NCBI GenBank assembly: GCA_030578315.1
Contig: JAUQQL010000006.1
Location: 1 to 49,694 of the forward strand
From: Thermodesulfobacteriota bacterium
Lineage (GTDB): Bacteria; Desulfobacterota; Thermodesulfobacteria; Thermodesulfobacteriales; Thermodesulfobacteriaceae
Direction of reading: 5' to 3'
DNA length: 49,694 nt
A model generated the notes under the pieces. It worked only from the letters and a program-made list of their open reading frames with translations. It made no database searches and was not told where the DNA came from. Both the position numbers and the translations under genes were made by a program. Below, in pieces: positions 26,705-33,991 of the stretch. How positions within the stretch are numbered: position 1 is the first letter of the stretch; the number at the start of each line of letters is the position of its first letter.

Positions 26705-26720
26705 AAAGAAGGAGGAGATA

Positions 26721-27743
26721 ATGAAAGAATATAATGTAGCGGTAGTTGGAGCAACTGGTGCTGTGGGAAGAATGATGCTTACTGTTTTAGAAGAAAGGAA
26801 TTTTCCTGTAAAAAATTTGAGGCTTTTTGCTTCACCTAAGTCTAAAGGAACGAGGCTTACTTTTAAAGGAGAAGAGGTGGAGGTAGAAGTTTTAGAAGAA
26901 ACAAAGAATTTTCAAGGCATAGAAATTGCTTTATTTTCTGCTGGAGCTCAAAGAAGTTTAGATTATGCCCCACTTTTTGCTAGAGACGGGGCTGTAGTTA
27001 TTGATAATTCAAGTGCGTGGAGGATGGATCCCGAAGTTCCCTTAGTGGTTCCAGAGGTTAACCCGCATGCTATAGCTCAGTATAAAAACAAAGGAATAAT
27101 TGCTAATCCTAACTGTTCTACTATACAGCTTGTTGTAGTTTTAAAACCTTTGCATGATTTTGCTAAAATTAAGAGGATAGTAGTAACTACCTTTCAGTCA
27201 GTTTCAGGAGCAGGCCAAAAGGCTATAAATGAACTAGAAGCACAGGTGAAAGCTTGGTGCAATGGAGAACCTATTCCTCCTTCTAAGCATCTTCCTCAAA
27301 TTATTGCTTTTAACTGTATTCCTCAAATAGATGTCTTTTTGTCTAACAGATATACTAAAGAGGAAATGAAGATGATAGAGGAGACTAGAAAGATTATGGA
27401 GATTCCTGAACTGAGAATAACTGCTACCACTGTTAGAGTTCCGGTTTTTTATGGGCATGCTGAATCGGTTAACATAGAGACAGAAAAAAAGATTACAGTA
27501 GAGAAGGCTATGGAACTTTTAAGTAAAGCTTCGGGAGTAGTAGTTCTTGATAATCCCGAAAAAAAACTTTATCCTCTTCAAATTGAAGTTGCAGGGAGAG
27601 ATGAAGTTTTTGTAGGGAGGATAAGAGAAGATTTTTCAGTAGAAAACGGACTTAACCTTTGGATTGTGGCAGATAACTTAAGAAAGGGAGCAGCAACTAA
27701 TGCTGTTCAGATTGCAGAATTTCTGATTGAAAAATACCTCTGA
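26721..27743 (+). CDS. asd: aspartate-semialdehyde dehydrogenase
   Basis: NADPH-dependent reduction of aspartyl phosphate to the semialdehyde for Lys, Met, Thr and diaminopimelate. 340 residues. N-terminal Rossmann motif VVGATGAVGRMM, catalytic Cys in NPNCSTIQLVV, the QSVSGAG segment, and His in VPVFYGHAES. SD AAGGAGGAG is ideal. First intact gene right of the chemotaxis island. Its stop overlaps the next start (TGATG), so it is coupled to the radical SAM gene. Confidence 0.97.
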   Translation: MKEYNVAVVGATGAVGRMMLTVLEERNFPVKNLRLFASPKSKGTRLTFKGEEVEVEVLEETKNFQGIEIALFSAGAQRSLDYAPLFARDGAVVIDNSSAWRMDPEVPLVVPEVNPHAIAQYKNKGIIANPNCSTIQLVVVLKPLHDFAKIKRIVVTTFQSVSGAGQKAINELEAQVKAWCNGEPIPPSKHLPQIIAFNCIPQIDVFLSNRYTKEEMKMIEETRKIMEIPELRITATTVRVPVFYGHAESVNIETEKKITVEKAMELLSKASGVVVLDNPEKKLYPLQIEVAGRDEVFVGRIREDFSVENGLNLWIVADNLRKGAATNAVQIAEFLIEKYL

Positions 27744-28849
27744 TGGAAATTTTTGTAGAAGAGTCTGCTCTTTCGCACTCACTTACTCAAGAAGTATTGA
27801 AAAAAGAGTATCCTGTAAAGATAATTTCTTCTTATAAAGATTTTGAGTGGGAATGGGTTCCATTTTCAGAACTTATAACTCTTGGTAAGAGAAGGTTATT
27901 TTTAGTAAATTACAAAGGTCGCTTTTTTAGAGCCTGTCCCGGTACCAAAAACTATATTTGTTGTGGATATCATATTTTTCATTTTGGAGAAGGTTGTCCT
28001 TTGGACTGTAGTTATTGCATTTTACAAAGTTATTTTAATCGTCCAGGACTTAAAGTATGGGCTAACCTAATAGAAGATGGTTTTCAAGAAATGGAAAAAA
28101 TTTTAAAAGATGCCCAAAGGAAAAAAAGAATTTTAAGAATTGGGACAGGAGAATTTGCAGATAGCTTAGCTTTGGAACCTATTGTAGAGATAGCTGAAAA
28201 GCTTATTTATTTCTGGGAAGAAAAAAAACCTTTTGCAGTTTTAGAATTTAAAACTAAAGTTTCTATTTCTCAAGAATTTTGGAACAAGTTTAAAGGAAAT
28301 CCAAAGGTGATTTTTGCCTGGTCTGTTAATACGGAAAAAATAATAAAGGAAGAGGAAAGAAATACTGCTTCTTTGGAGGCTCGTTTAGAAAGTGCTAAAA
28401 ACGCGGTAAAAAGTGGATTTACTTGTGCTTTTCACTTTGACCCTATAGTTTTCTATGAAGGGGCTGAAAAGGAGTACCCTCAAGTTTTAGAAAAAATCTT
28501 AAACAATTTTCCTTTAGAAAAAATTGCTTGGATAAGCTTAGGAACTTTTAGATATTCTAAAGACCTTAAGAAAATAGTTGAAAAGAGATTCCCTCACAGT
28601 AAAATTTTTTCTGAAGAATTTATTGAAGGAGTTGACGGAAAAAAACGTTACTTCATAGAAATAAGAAAAAAACTTTATCAAAGTTTTAAAAAATTGATGA
28701 AAGAAGTTCAGAATCAAGTAGTATTTTATTTTTGTATGGAAAATGAAAGGCTTTGGGAAGAAGTTTTAGAAGAGAAATACTTTTCTTCAGAAAAATTGGC
28801 TAAAAGGCTTGATGAAGTAGCCTTTAAACTTTGCAGAAGTGCCGAATAA
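27743..28849 (+). CDS. SPL-like radical SAM protein (spore photoproduct lyase family)
   Basis: 368 residues. The radical SAM cluster motif Cys-x3-Cys-x2-Cys lies in GEGCPLDCSYCILQ near residue 92-99, preceded by the family signature CPGTKNYICCGYHIF. A TIM-barrel core follows (EFADSLALE, VIFAWSVNTE, HFDPIVFYEG). This is the SplB/SPL-like group found in many non-sporulating anaerobes; the classical enzyme repairs spore photoproduct thymine dimers in DNA. No sporulation is expected here, so it may repair other thymine lesions or do different chemistry. Its ATG overlaps the asd stop by 1 bp, and its stop overlaps the cytochrome start by 11 bp. Confidence 0.85.
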   Translation: MEIFVEESALSHSLTQEVLKKEYPVKIISSYKDFEWEWVPFSELITLGKRRLFLVNYKGRFFRACPGTKNYICCGYHIFHFGEGCPLDCSYCILQSYFNRPGLKVWANLIEDGFQEMEKILKDAQRKKRILRIGTGEFADSLALEPIVEIAEKLIYFWEEKKPFAVLEFKTKVSISQEFWNKFKGNPKVIFAWSVNTEKIIKEEERNTASLEARLESAKNAVKSGFTCAFHFDPIVFYEGAEKEYPQVLEKILNNFPLEKIAWISLGTFRYSKDLKKIVEKRFPHSKIFSEEFIEGVDGKKRYFIEIRKKLYQSFKKLMKEVQNQVVFYFCMENERLWEEVLEEKYFSSEKLAKRLDEVAFKLCRSAE

Positions 28850-29999
28850 ATTTATAGCCTTTATTTTTATTACACTTTTTATCTATTTTTGGTTTAAAAT
28901 TCCTGAATTTAAATATAAAGATTTTACTTGCAAAGATTGTCATAAAGAGGTTACTCTAGATAAAAATCATGAAAGCATAGACTGTACATCTTGTCATACG
29001 AAAGAAAATTATTCTTTTCAAGTATGGGAGAAAACTTGTGGTAATTGTCACAAAGAATTAGTTGAGAGTTTTAAAAAAACTTCTCATTTTGGTTATAAAG
29101 AGATAGTTTTTAATGTCTTTAAAAGCATTTTAAAAGTGAAAATTTTACCCTTTGAAGTAGAAGATTTTTTGAAAAGAAGGTGTTTTTTATGTCACTTAGA
29201 TTATGAAGGAGAAGATTATTCTAATACAAGAAGAGGAAAAGGTTGCGGTGCTTGTCACCTGCAATATGAAAAAGGGAAAATAAAAACACATCAAATTAAG
29301 GTACCCACGGACCAAAATTGTTTAGCCTGTCACTATAGTACTTATATAGGATGGGACTATTACGGATTTGTTCCACAAAGTTGGTACATAGACTATAGAA
29401 GTCCTTTTATAAAGGGAAAAGATCCGGAAAGACCATGGGGAATTGAAGCTAACTTAATTAAGCCTTCCATACATAAAGAAAAAGGACTAACTTGTATTTT
29501 TTGTCATAGTAAAGAGGAACTTATGTTAAATAAGAGAAAACCTTCCTGTAGAGAATGTCACAGAGAGTTAAAAAAAAGTTTTTACCATTTTCCAGAAACT
29601 CTTCAAAGAATAAGGTGTGAAGTTTGTCATACTAATTTTTTAAATCAAGACGGACTATGGGAGTGTCGTTTGGAATTAGAACCAGATATGGAATTTTGGA
29701 TAGACTTAAGAGTTCAAGAATCTTCAGAAATTGAAAAAATTTTCCAAAACTATTTGGCAGGTAAACCTTATAGATTTGGAATGAAAGATAAAGTAAGTGG
29801 AGAAGAAAAGGCTGGAATATGGCTTTGTGCTTTACATAACAGAACTTTTGAAAAAATTAATTTAGGAAAAGACAAGCTAAATAGAATTTGTATTTTGAGA
29901 AAATTCCGAGTTAAAATTTTAGGAGCTCAAAAAGTCTGGGATTTAAAATTTGAGAAATGTGTAGTTCCTCATTCAAATAATAGAGGAAGTTTGTATTGA
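28839..29999 (+). CDS. membrane-anchored nine-haem cytochrome c
   Basis: 386 residues starting at a GTG inside the SPL gene (11-bp overlap). One N-terminal hydrophobic helix (~5-18) as anchor or uncleaved signal. Nine CxxCH haem motifs occur in residues ~30-265: CKDCH, CTSCH, CGNCH, CFLCH, CGACH, CLACH, CIFCH, CRECH, CEVCH. About 120 C-terminal residues carry no haem motif and contain Trp- and Arg-rich text with two more His, possibly a docking or catalytic domain. It belongs to the broad NapC/NrfB/nine-haem group by architecture, but I do not recognise a defined family. It probably carries electrons in the periplasm. Translational coupling to a DNA-repair-type gene is odd. Confidence 0.85.
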   Translation: MPNKFIAFIFITLFIYFWFKIPEFKYKDFTCKDCHKEVTLDKNHESIDCTSCHTKENYSFQVWEKTCGNCHKELVESFKKTSHFGYKEIVFNVFKSILKVKILPFEVEDFLKRRCFLCHLDYEGEDYSNTRRGKGCGACHLQYEKGKIKTHQIKVPTDQNCLACHYSTYIGWDYYGFVPQSWYIDYRSPFIKGKDPERPWGIEANLIKPSIHKEKGLTCIFCHSKEELMLNKRKPSCRECHRELKKSFYHFPETLQRIRCEVCHTNFLNQDGLWECRLELEPDMEFWIDLRVQESSEIEKIFQNYLAGKPYRFGMKDKVSGEEKAGIWLCALHNRTFEKINLGKDKLNRICILRKFRVKILGAQKVWDLKFEKCVVPHSNNRGSLY

Positions 30000-30131
30000 A
30001 AAAGAATTTTAATTTTTGTGACAAAATTGTAAAAATTTAACAACTATTTGGTGGTAAAGAGATTAATTAGACTTTCAGGATGTAATTAATAAAAAGGGAT
30101 ATTAAAAAGGAATAAAATTTGCTTTGATAAA

Positions 30132-30548
30132 ATGAGAATGAAGTTTTTTAGGTTAATTATTTTTGTGATTATTTTTCAGTTGTTTCTGAAAGATTTAGGT
30201 TCTTCGGAAGAAGAAAAACTTAAAGGAGGAATTATAAGTTACTACTGTACTTCTGTTAATTCTCAAAGTTTAAATTGTCAAGAATGGAAACTTGTTCGTC
30301 AACAAAAATTTGAAGTGGAAGAAAAAATTTTCAGGAAGATGAAAGAAAGGCGTTTAAAAGTTAAAAGTATTTCTACTTATTGTCTTAACTTAAATCCCCA
30401 AGAGGTGGAGTGTCAAATTTGGAAGTCTTTGAGGCAGAAACATTTGGAACTGAAAGGTAGTTTATTAAATGAAATTAAAAAATTTTGTCAACAAAATCTT
30501 CAGCATCCATTTTGTAAATCTGCTAAAAGATTAGTTCCTAAAGATTAA
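30132..30548 (+). CDS. secreted protein with a duplicated Cys/Trp/Arg-Gln motif, unknown function
   Basis: 138 residues. A hydrophobic N-terminus (~4-22) is a signal peptide or anchor. The mature part contains two copies of a ~45-residue unit: copy 1 at ~35-75 with ISYYC..NSQSLNCQEWKLVRQ, copy 2 at ~80-122 with ISTYC..NPQEVECQIWKSLRQ, each followed by a charged helix. Each unit has one Cys pair with eight- or nine-residue spacing. Two more Cys (CQQ, FCK) are at the C-terminus, giving a likely disulfide set. No known family recognised. It stands alone between the cytochrome and relA/spoT; the ATG at 30132 lacks a clear Shine-Dalgarno. Confidence 0.7.
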   Translation: MRMKFFRLIIFVIIFQLFLKDLGSSEEEKLKGGIISYYCTSVNSQSLNCQEWKLVRQQKFEVEEKIFRKMKERRLKVKSISTYCLNLNPQEVECQIWKSLRQKHLELKGSLLNEIKKFCQQNLQHPFCKSAKRLVPKD

Positions 30549-30609
30549 AAATTTTACAATTTTTCTTTATCTTGTAGTTTTGTTAAAAAAACTTAAAATT
30601 ATAATTAAG

Positions 30610-32802
30610 ATGGTAACTTTAAGTAAAATTTTAGATCAAATTCAAAGTTACTTACCAGGGTGTAATACTTGGTTAGTAGAAAAAGCTTACGAAAAGGCGG
30701 CGCGTTTACATCAGGGGCAAGTTAGAAAGTCAGGAGAGCCTTATTTTTCTCATCCTTTAGAAGTAGCTTATATCTTAGCTCAGATGAAACTTGATTTACC
30801 AACCATTGCTGCAGGCCTTCTTCACGATGCTGTGGAAGATACTCAAATTACTTTAGAAGAAATTAGAAAAGAATTTGGAGAAGAAGTAGTTTTTATTGTA
30901 GACGGAGTTACTAAGTTAAAAAGTCTTCCTAGCTCTCTTGATAAAATTACTGAACAGGCAGAAAACTTGAGAAAGATTATTTTGGCTATGTCTAAAGATT
31001 TGAGAGTTATTCTTGTAAAGTTGGCAGACAGGCTTCATAATATGAGAACCTTAGAATATCAGCCAGAGCATAAAAGAATTAAGATTGCTAAAGAGACTTT
31101 AGAAATTTATGCTCCTATAGCCAGCAGACTAGGAATAGACTGGATCAAAACTGAACTTGAGGATTTAGCTTTCAAGCATCTTTATCCTTACGAATATACC
31201 AGACTTAAAGAGGAAGTTGAGAAAAGAGTGGAAACAGCTAAGGAATATGTTGGAAAAGTTAAAAGTGAATTAGAAGAAATTTTAAAAAAAAATCAAGTTG
31301 AAGGAAGGGTTTTAGGTAGAGTAAAACATCTTTACAGTGTATATAAAAAACTTCTTAAGTACAATCTTACTATAGATGATTTAGATCAGATTTATGACCT
31401 AATTGGGTTTAGGGTTATTGTAAATACTGTAGAGGAGTGTTATAAAACTCTTGGCATAATTCATGCTACCTGGCCTCCTATTCCTGGGAGATTTAAAGAT
31501 TACATAAGTCTTCCAAAGCCTAATATGTACCAAAGTTTACACACTACAGTTTTGGGACCAGAAGGAAAAAAAGTAGAAATTCAAATTCGTACTGAATATA
31601 TGGATAAAATAGCTAATGAGGGAATTGCAGCTCACTTTCTTTACAAAGAAGGAGCAATTTTTAATCATTCTCATTACAAACACTTGGAATGGTTGAATAA
31701 ACTTATAGAATTACAAAAAGAGTTGAAACATCCCCGTGAATTTTTGGAATCTCTTAAATTAGACTTATTTCCAGATGAAATCTATGTGTTTACTCCCAGA
31801 GGAGATGTAATAGTTTTACCTCAAGGAGCAACCCCTCTAGATTTTGCTTATGCTATTCACACAGAAATAGGTAATAAGTGTGTAAGAGCTTTTGTAAATG
31901 AAAGACTGGTTCCTTTGGACTATAAGTTAGAAACTGGAGATGTAGTAAAAATAGAAACTTCCCCTTATCAGAAACCAAGTAGGGACTGGTTAAAAATTGT
32001 TAAAACCAGCAGGGCAAGAAGTAAAATTAAACAGTGGTTTAAACAGGAAGAAAAGGAAAAACTTATAAACTTAGGAAAAGAAATTTTGAATAAAGAGCTT
32101 AAAAAATACAATCTATCTCTTAATGTTTTTAACAAAATTTCTCAATTTTCTGAATTTTTAAGTAAATTTAAAGCTAAGAGTTTAGAGGAACTTTTTTATT
32201 TTTTAGGAAGTGCAACTATTTCTGTAAAACAGATTTTAAAAGTGCTTTCAGAAGAATTAAAGGAATTTACTTACGAAGAAGAATTTTTGTCAGAAGTAGA
32301 GAAAGAAAGATCGGAAAAGTTACTTTCTAAAGCAGTTAAACCTGTTAAAATGGAAACTCCTTCAGAAGTTTTAAGTGTGGATGGTACCAAAGATATACTA
32401 TTTCATTTAGCTCAGTGCTGTAATCCCATACCGGGAGATGAAGTACTTGGCTATATTACTCGCGGAAAAGGTATTTCGGTTCACAGAATAGGGTGTCCTA
32501 ATTTAAAAGACCTAGACCCTGAAAGGTTTATAGAAGTAAAATGGGAAAAACCGGACGGAAAAAATTATGTAGCTCATCTATATATTATTTCTATAGATAG
32601 AAAAGGACTTTTGGCCAATGTTTCTTCAATAATTTCCGCAGCCGAAAGTAATATTTTAAGAGCAGAAGTTAAAACCACTCCCGATAAAAAAGCTTATTTT
32701 GAAATTTACATAGAAGTTACTGATAAAAAACACCTAGAAATTATCATGTCCAATCTTTTAAAAGTAGAAGGAATTCTTAAAGTGGAAAGAAAATTCTTTT
32801 AA
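30610..32802 (+). CDS. rel: bifunctional (p)ppGpp synthetase/hydrolase RelA/SpoT (Rel)
   Basis: Makes and degrades the stringent-response alarmone. About 730 residues from the ATG at 30610; an in-frame TTG at 30580 would add 10 residues, but neither has a good Shine-Dalgarno and the ATG gives the family-like N-terminus. Domains: HD hydrolase with HDAVEDT, synthetase with GRFKDYISLPKPNMYQSLHT, TGS domain (~385-445, VFTPRGDVIVLPQGATPLDFAY), a helical/Zn-type region with AQCCNPIPGDEV, and C-terminal ACT domain. Both active sites look intact. It overlaps the convergent rpmB stop through the shared palindrome TTAA. Confidence 0.96.
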   Translation: MVTLSKILDQIQSYLPGCNTWLVEKAYEKAARLHQGQVRKSGEPYFSHPLEVAYILAQMKLDLPTIAAGLLHDAVEDTQITLEEIRKEFGEEVVFIVDGVTKLKSLPSSLDKITEQAENLRKIILAMSKDLRVILVKLADRLHNMRTLEYQPEHKRIKIAKETLEIYAPIASRLGIDWIKTELEDLAFKHLYPYEYTRLKEEVEKRVETAKEYVGKVKSELEEILKKNQVEGRVLGRVKHLYSVYKKLLKYNLTIDDLDQIYDLIGFRVIVNTVEECYKTLGIIHATWPPIPGRFKDYISLPKPNMYQSLHTTVLGPEGKKVEIQIRTEYMDKIANEGIAAHFLYKEGAIFNHSHYKHLEWLNKLIELQKELKHPREFLESLKLDLFPDEIYVFTPRGDVIVLPQGATPLDFAYAIHTEIGNKCVRAFVNERLVPLDYKLETGDVVKIETSPYQKPSRDWLKIVKTSRARSKIKQWFKQEEKEKLINLGKEILNKELKKYNLSLNVFNKISQFSEFLSKFKAKSLEELFYFLGSATISVKQILKVLSEELKEFTYEEEFLSEVEKERSEKLLSKAVKPVKMETPSEVLSVDGTKDILFHLAQCCNPIPGDEVLGYITRGKGISVHRIGCPNLKDLDPERFIEVKWEKPDGKNYVAHLYIISIDRKGLLANVSSIISAAESNILRAEVKTTPDKKAYFEIYIEVTDKKHLEIIMSNLLKVEGILKVERKFF

Positions 32803-32996
32803 CTTACAGCCTTTTGAATTTTTCCTGCTTTTATACAAGAGGTGCAAACTTTCATAGTTTTAACTTTTCTATTACCTAATTTCACTTTTATTTTCTGAAT
32901 GTTTGGATACCACCATCTACTTGCTCTTTTACCAGAGTGGCTTACTTGATTTCCGCAATGTGGTCTTTTTCCACATATTTCACAAATTTTAGACAT
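32799..32996 (-). CDS. rpmB: 50S ribosomal protein L28
   Basis: 65 residues. The zinc-ribbon form: Cys pairs CEIC near the N-terminus and CTSC near the C-terminus are both present, as expected for the C+ type. Family signature KRPHCGNQVSHSGKRASRWWYPN. The ATG is preceded by AAGGAGGC. It is transcribed alone, convergent with rel (4-bp overlap of stop codons). Confidence 0.95.
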   Translation of the reverse strand: MSKICEICGKRPHCGNQVSHSGKRASRWWYPNIQKIKVKLGNRKVKTMKVCTSCIKAGKIQKAVS

Positions 32997-33060
32997 TTAA
33001 TTGCCTCCTTTTAAAAATTTTGTTTTTTTAAAATATAATTAATTTCTTTTAAAGTTACAA

Positions 33061-33080
33061 GGGAGGTAAAAAACATGTAA
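33061..33080 (+). promoter_or_regulatory. orphan Shine-Dalgarno with ATG-TAA start-stop element
   Basis: GGGAGG (33061-33066) is followed at perfect spacing by ATG (33075) and immediately TAA (33078), i.e. a one-codon ORF. It lies 150 bp upstream of sufC in a 228-bp intergenic region with no other reading frame. Start-stop elements can hold ribosomes and regulate or stabilise the downstream message; alternatively it is the residue of a lost gene. Confidence 0.4.
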
Positions 33081-33102
33081 TTTAAATGTGTGAACAAATA
33101 TT

Positions 33103-33152
33103 AACAGCTTGAATAGCGCTGTTCTAGAGAGAGTAAACTTGTAAAAAACAAG
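33103..33152 (+). promoter_or_regulatory. two short hairpins in the sufC upstream region
   Basis: AACAGC...GCTGTT (33103-33108/33118-33123, 9-nt loop) and CTTGT...ACAAG (33138-33142/33148-33152, 5-nt loop) follow the start-stop element in order. Both stems are perfect but short. They could be an mRNA leader structure for the Fe-S operon; no known riboswitch or Rrf2/IscR-type site is recognised. Confidence 0.35.
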
Positions 33153-33225
33153 AAATAATTGAAAAAAAACCTTTTTTGATTAAATTAATTAAAAAGTAAA
33201 AAAAATTAAAAAAGAGGTATAGATT

Positions 33226-33972
33226 ATGAAAAGTTTGCTGGAAGTAAAAGATTTGTGGGTAGAGATTGAAGGAAGAAAAGTTTTAAAGGGCGTGAGTTTT
33301 AAAATACCTGTAGGACACACTCACATTATTTTTGGTAGAAATGGGTCTGGGAAAACTTCTCTTTTAATGAGTATTATGGGTTTCCCTGCTTATAAAGTTA
33401 TTCGCGGAAAAATATTTTTTAAAGGTGAGGATATAACAGAGCTTCCTCCTTATGAGAGAGCTAAAAGAGGAATTGGCATTATGTTTCAGAGACCTCCTAC
33501 TATAAAAGGGGTAAAACTTAGAGAAATTTTAAAACTCTGCAGTAAAGAAGATGAAGTACAAATTGAGGAACTAGCACGAAGTTTTGCTTTTGAAAAGTTT
33601 TTAGACAGAGAAATTAATAAAGGATTTTCTGGAGGAGAAATTAAAAAGAGTGAACTTCTTCAACTAATGGTTCAAAATCCAGATCTGGTGTTACTTGATG
33701 AACCTGAATCTGGAGTAGATTTAGAAAGTATTCATTTAATTGGACAAATGATAAAAAAATTATTACAGAAAGAAACTCACAGACCTAGAACTAAAAGCGG
33801 GCTTATTATTACTCATACGGGTTTTATTCTTCAGTATGTTACAGCGGACCTAGGTTATGTGATTATGGACGGAGAAATATACTGCGAAGGGAATCCTTTA
33901 GAAATTTTTGAAGCTATACAGAAGTACGGTTACGAAGGTTGTAAAAACTGTTTAAAAAGATGCGCAATTTAA
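33226..33972 (+). CDS. sufC: SufC-type ABC ATPase of a minimal SUF (SMS) iron-sulfur assembly system
   Basis: 248 residues. Walker A FGRNGSGKTS, Q-loop MFQRPPTIKGV, ABC signature FSGGEIKKSE (SGGE, as in SufC), Walker B LVLLDEPESGVD and switch His in IITHTG. It hydrolyses ATP to remodel the SufB scaffold that builds [4Fe-4S] clusters. C-terminal residues GCKNCLKRC hold three closely spaced cysteines, absent from standard SufC and possibly metal- or cluster-binding. It is followed 19 bp later by a single SufB-like gene, with no sufS/sufD/sufU. SD AAGAGGT. This is the archaeal/anaerobe SUF-like minimal layout. Confidence 0.92.
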   Translation: MKSLLEVKDLWVEIEGRKVLKGVSFKIPVGHTHIIFGRNGSGKTSLLMSIMGFPAYKVIRGKIFFKGEDITELPPYERAKRGIGIMFQRPPTIKGVKLREILKLCSKEDEVQIEELARSFAFEKFLDREINKGFSGGEIKKSELLQLMVQNPDLVLLDEPESGVDLESIHLIGQMIKKLLQKETHRPRTKSGLIITHTGFILQYVTADLGYVIMDGEIYCEGNPLEIFEAIQKYGYEGCKNCLKRCAI

Positions 33973-33991
33973 ATCGGGAGGTTATTTAGAG

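Noticed and set aside
28839-29999. Nitrite reductase NrfA or hydroxylamine oxidoreductase
   Set aside because: No CxxCK active-site haem and no Tyr-crosslink signature; only CxxCH motifs, so the general multihaem call was kept.
30005-30035. TTTTTGTGACAAAA as a CRP/CooA/FNR operator upstream of the secreted protein
   Set aside because: Only one half-site (TTGTGAC) is present; the spaced second half is missing and the text is mostly A/T.
33160-33180. A-run followed by T-run as an intrinsic terminator upstream of sufC
   Set aside because: The A6-CC-T6 arrangement would need a two-base loop and no upstream plus-strand gene ends there.
33159-33186. TTGAAA...TAAATT as the sufC promoter
   Set aside because: Such matches occur by chance in this AT-rich intergenic DNA; the -10 is poor and no second evidence supports it.
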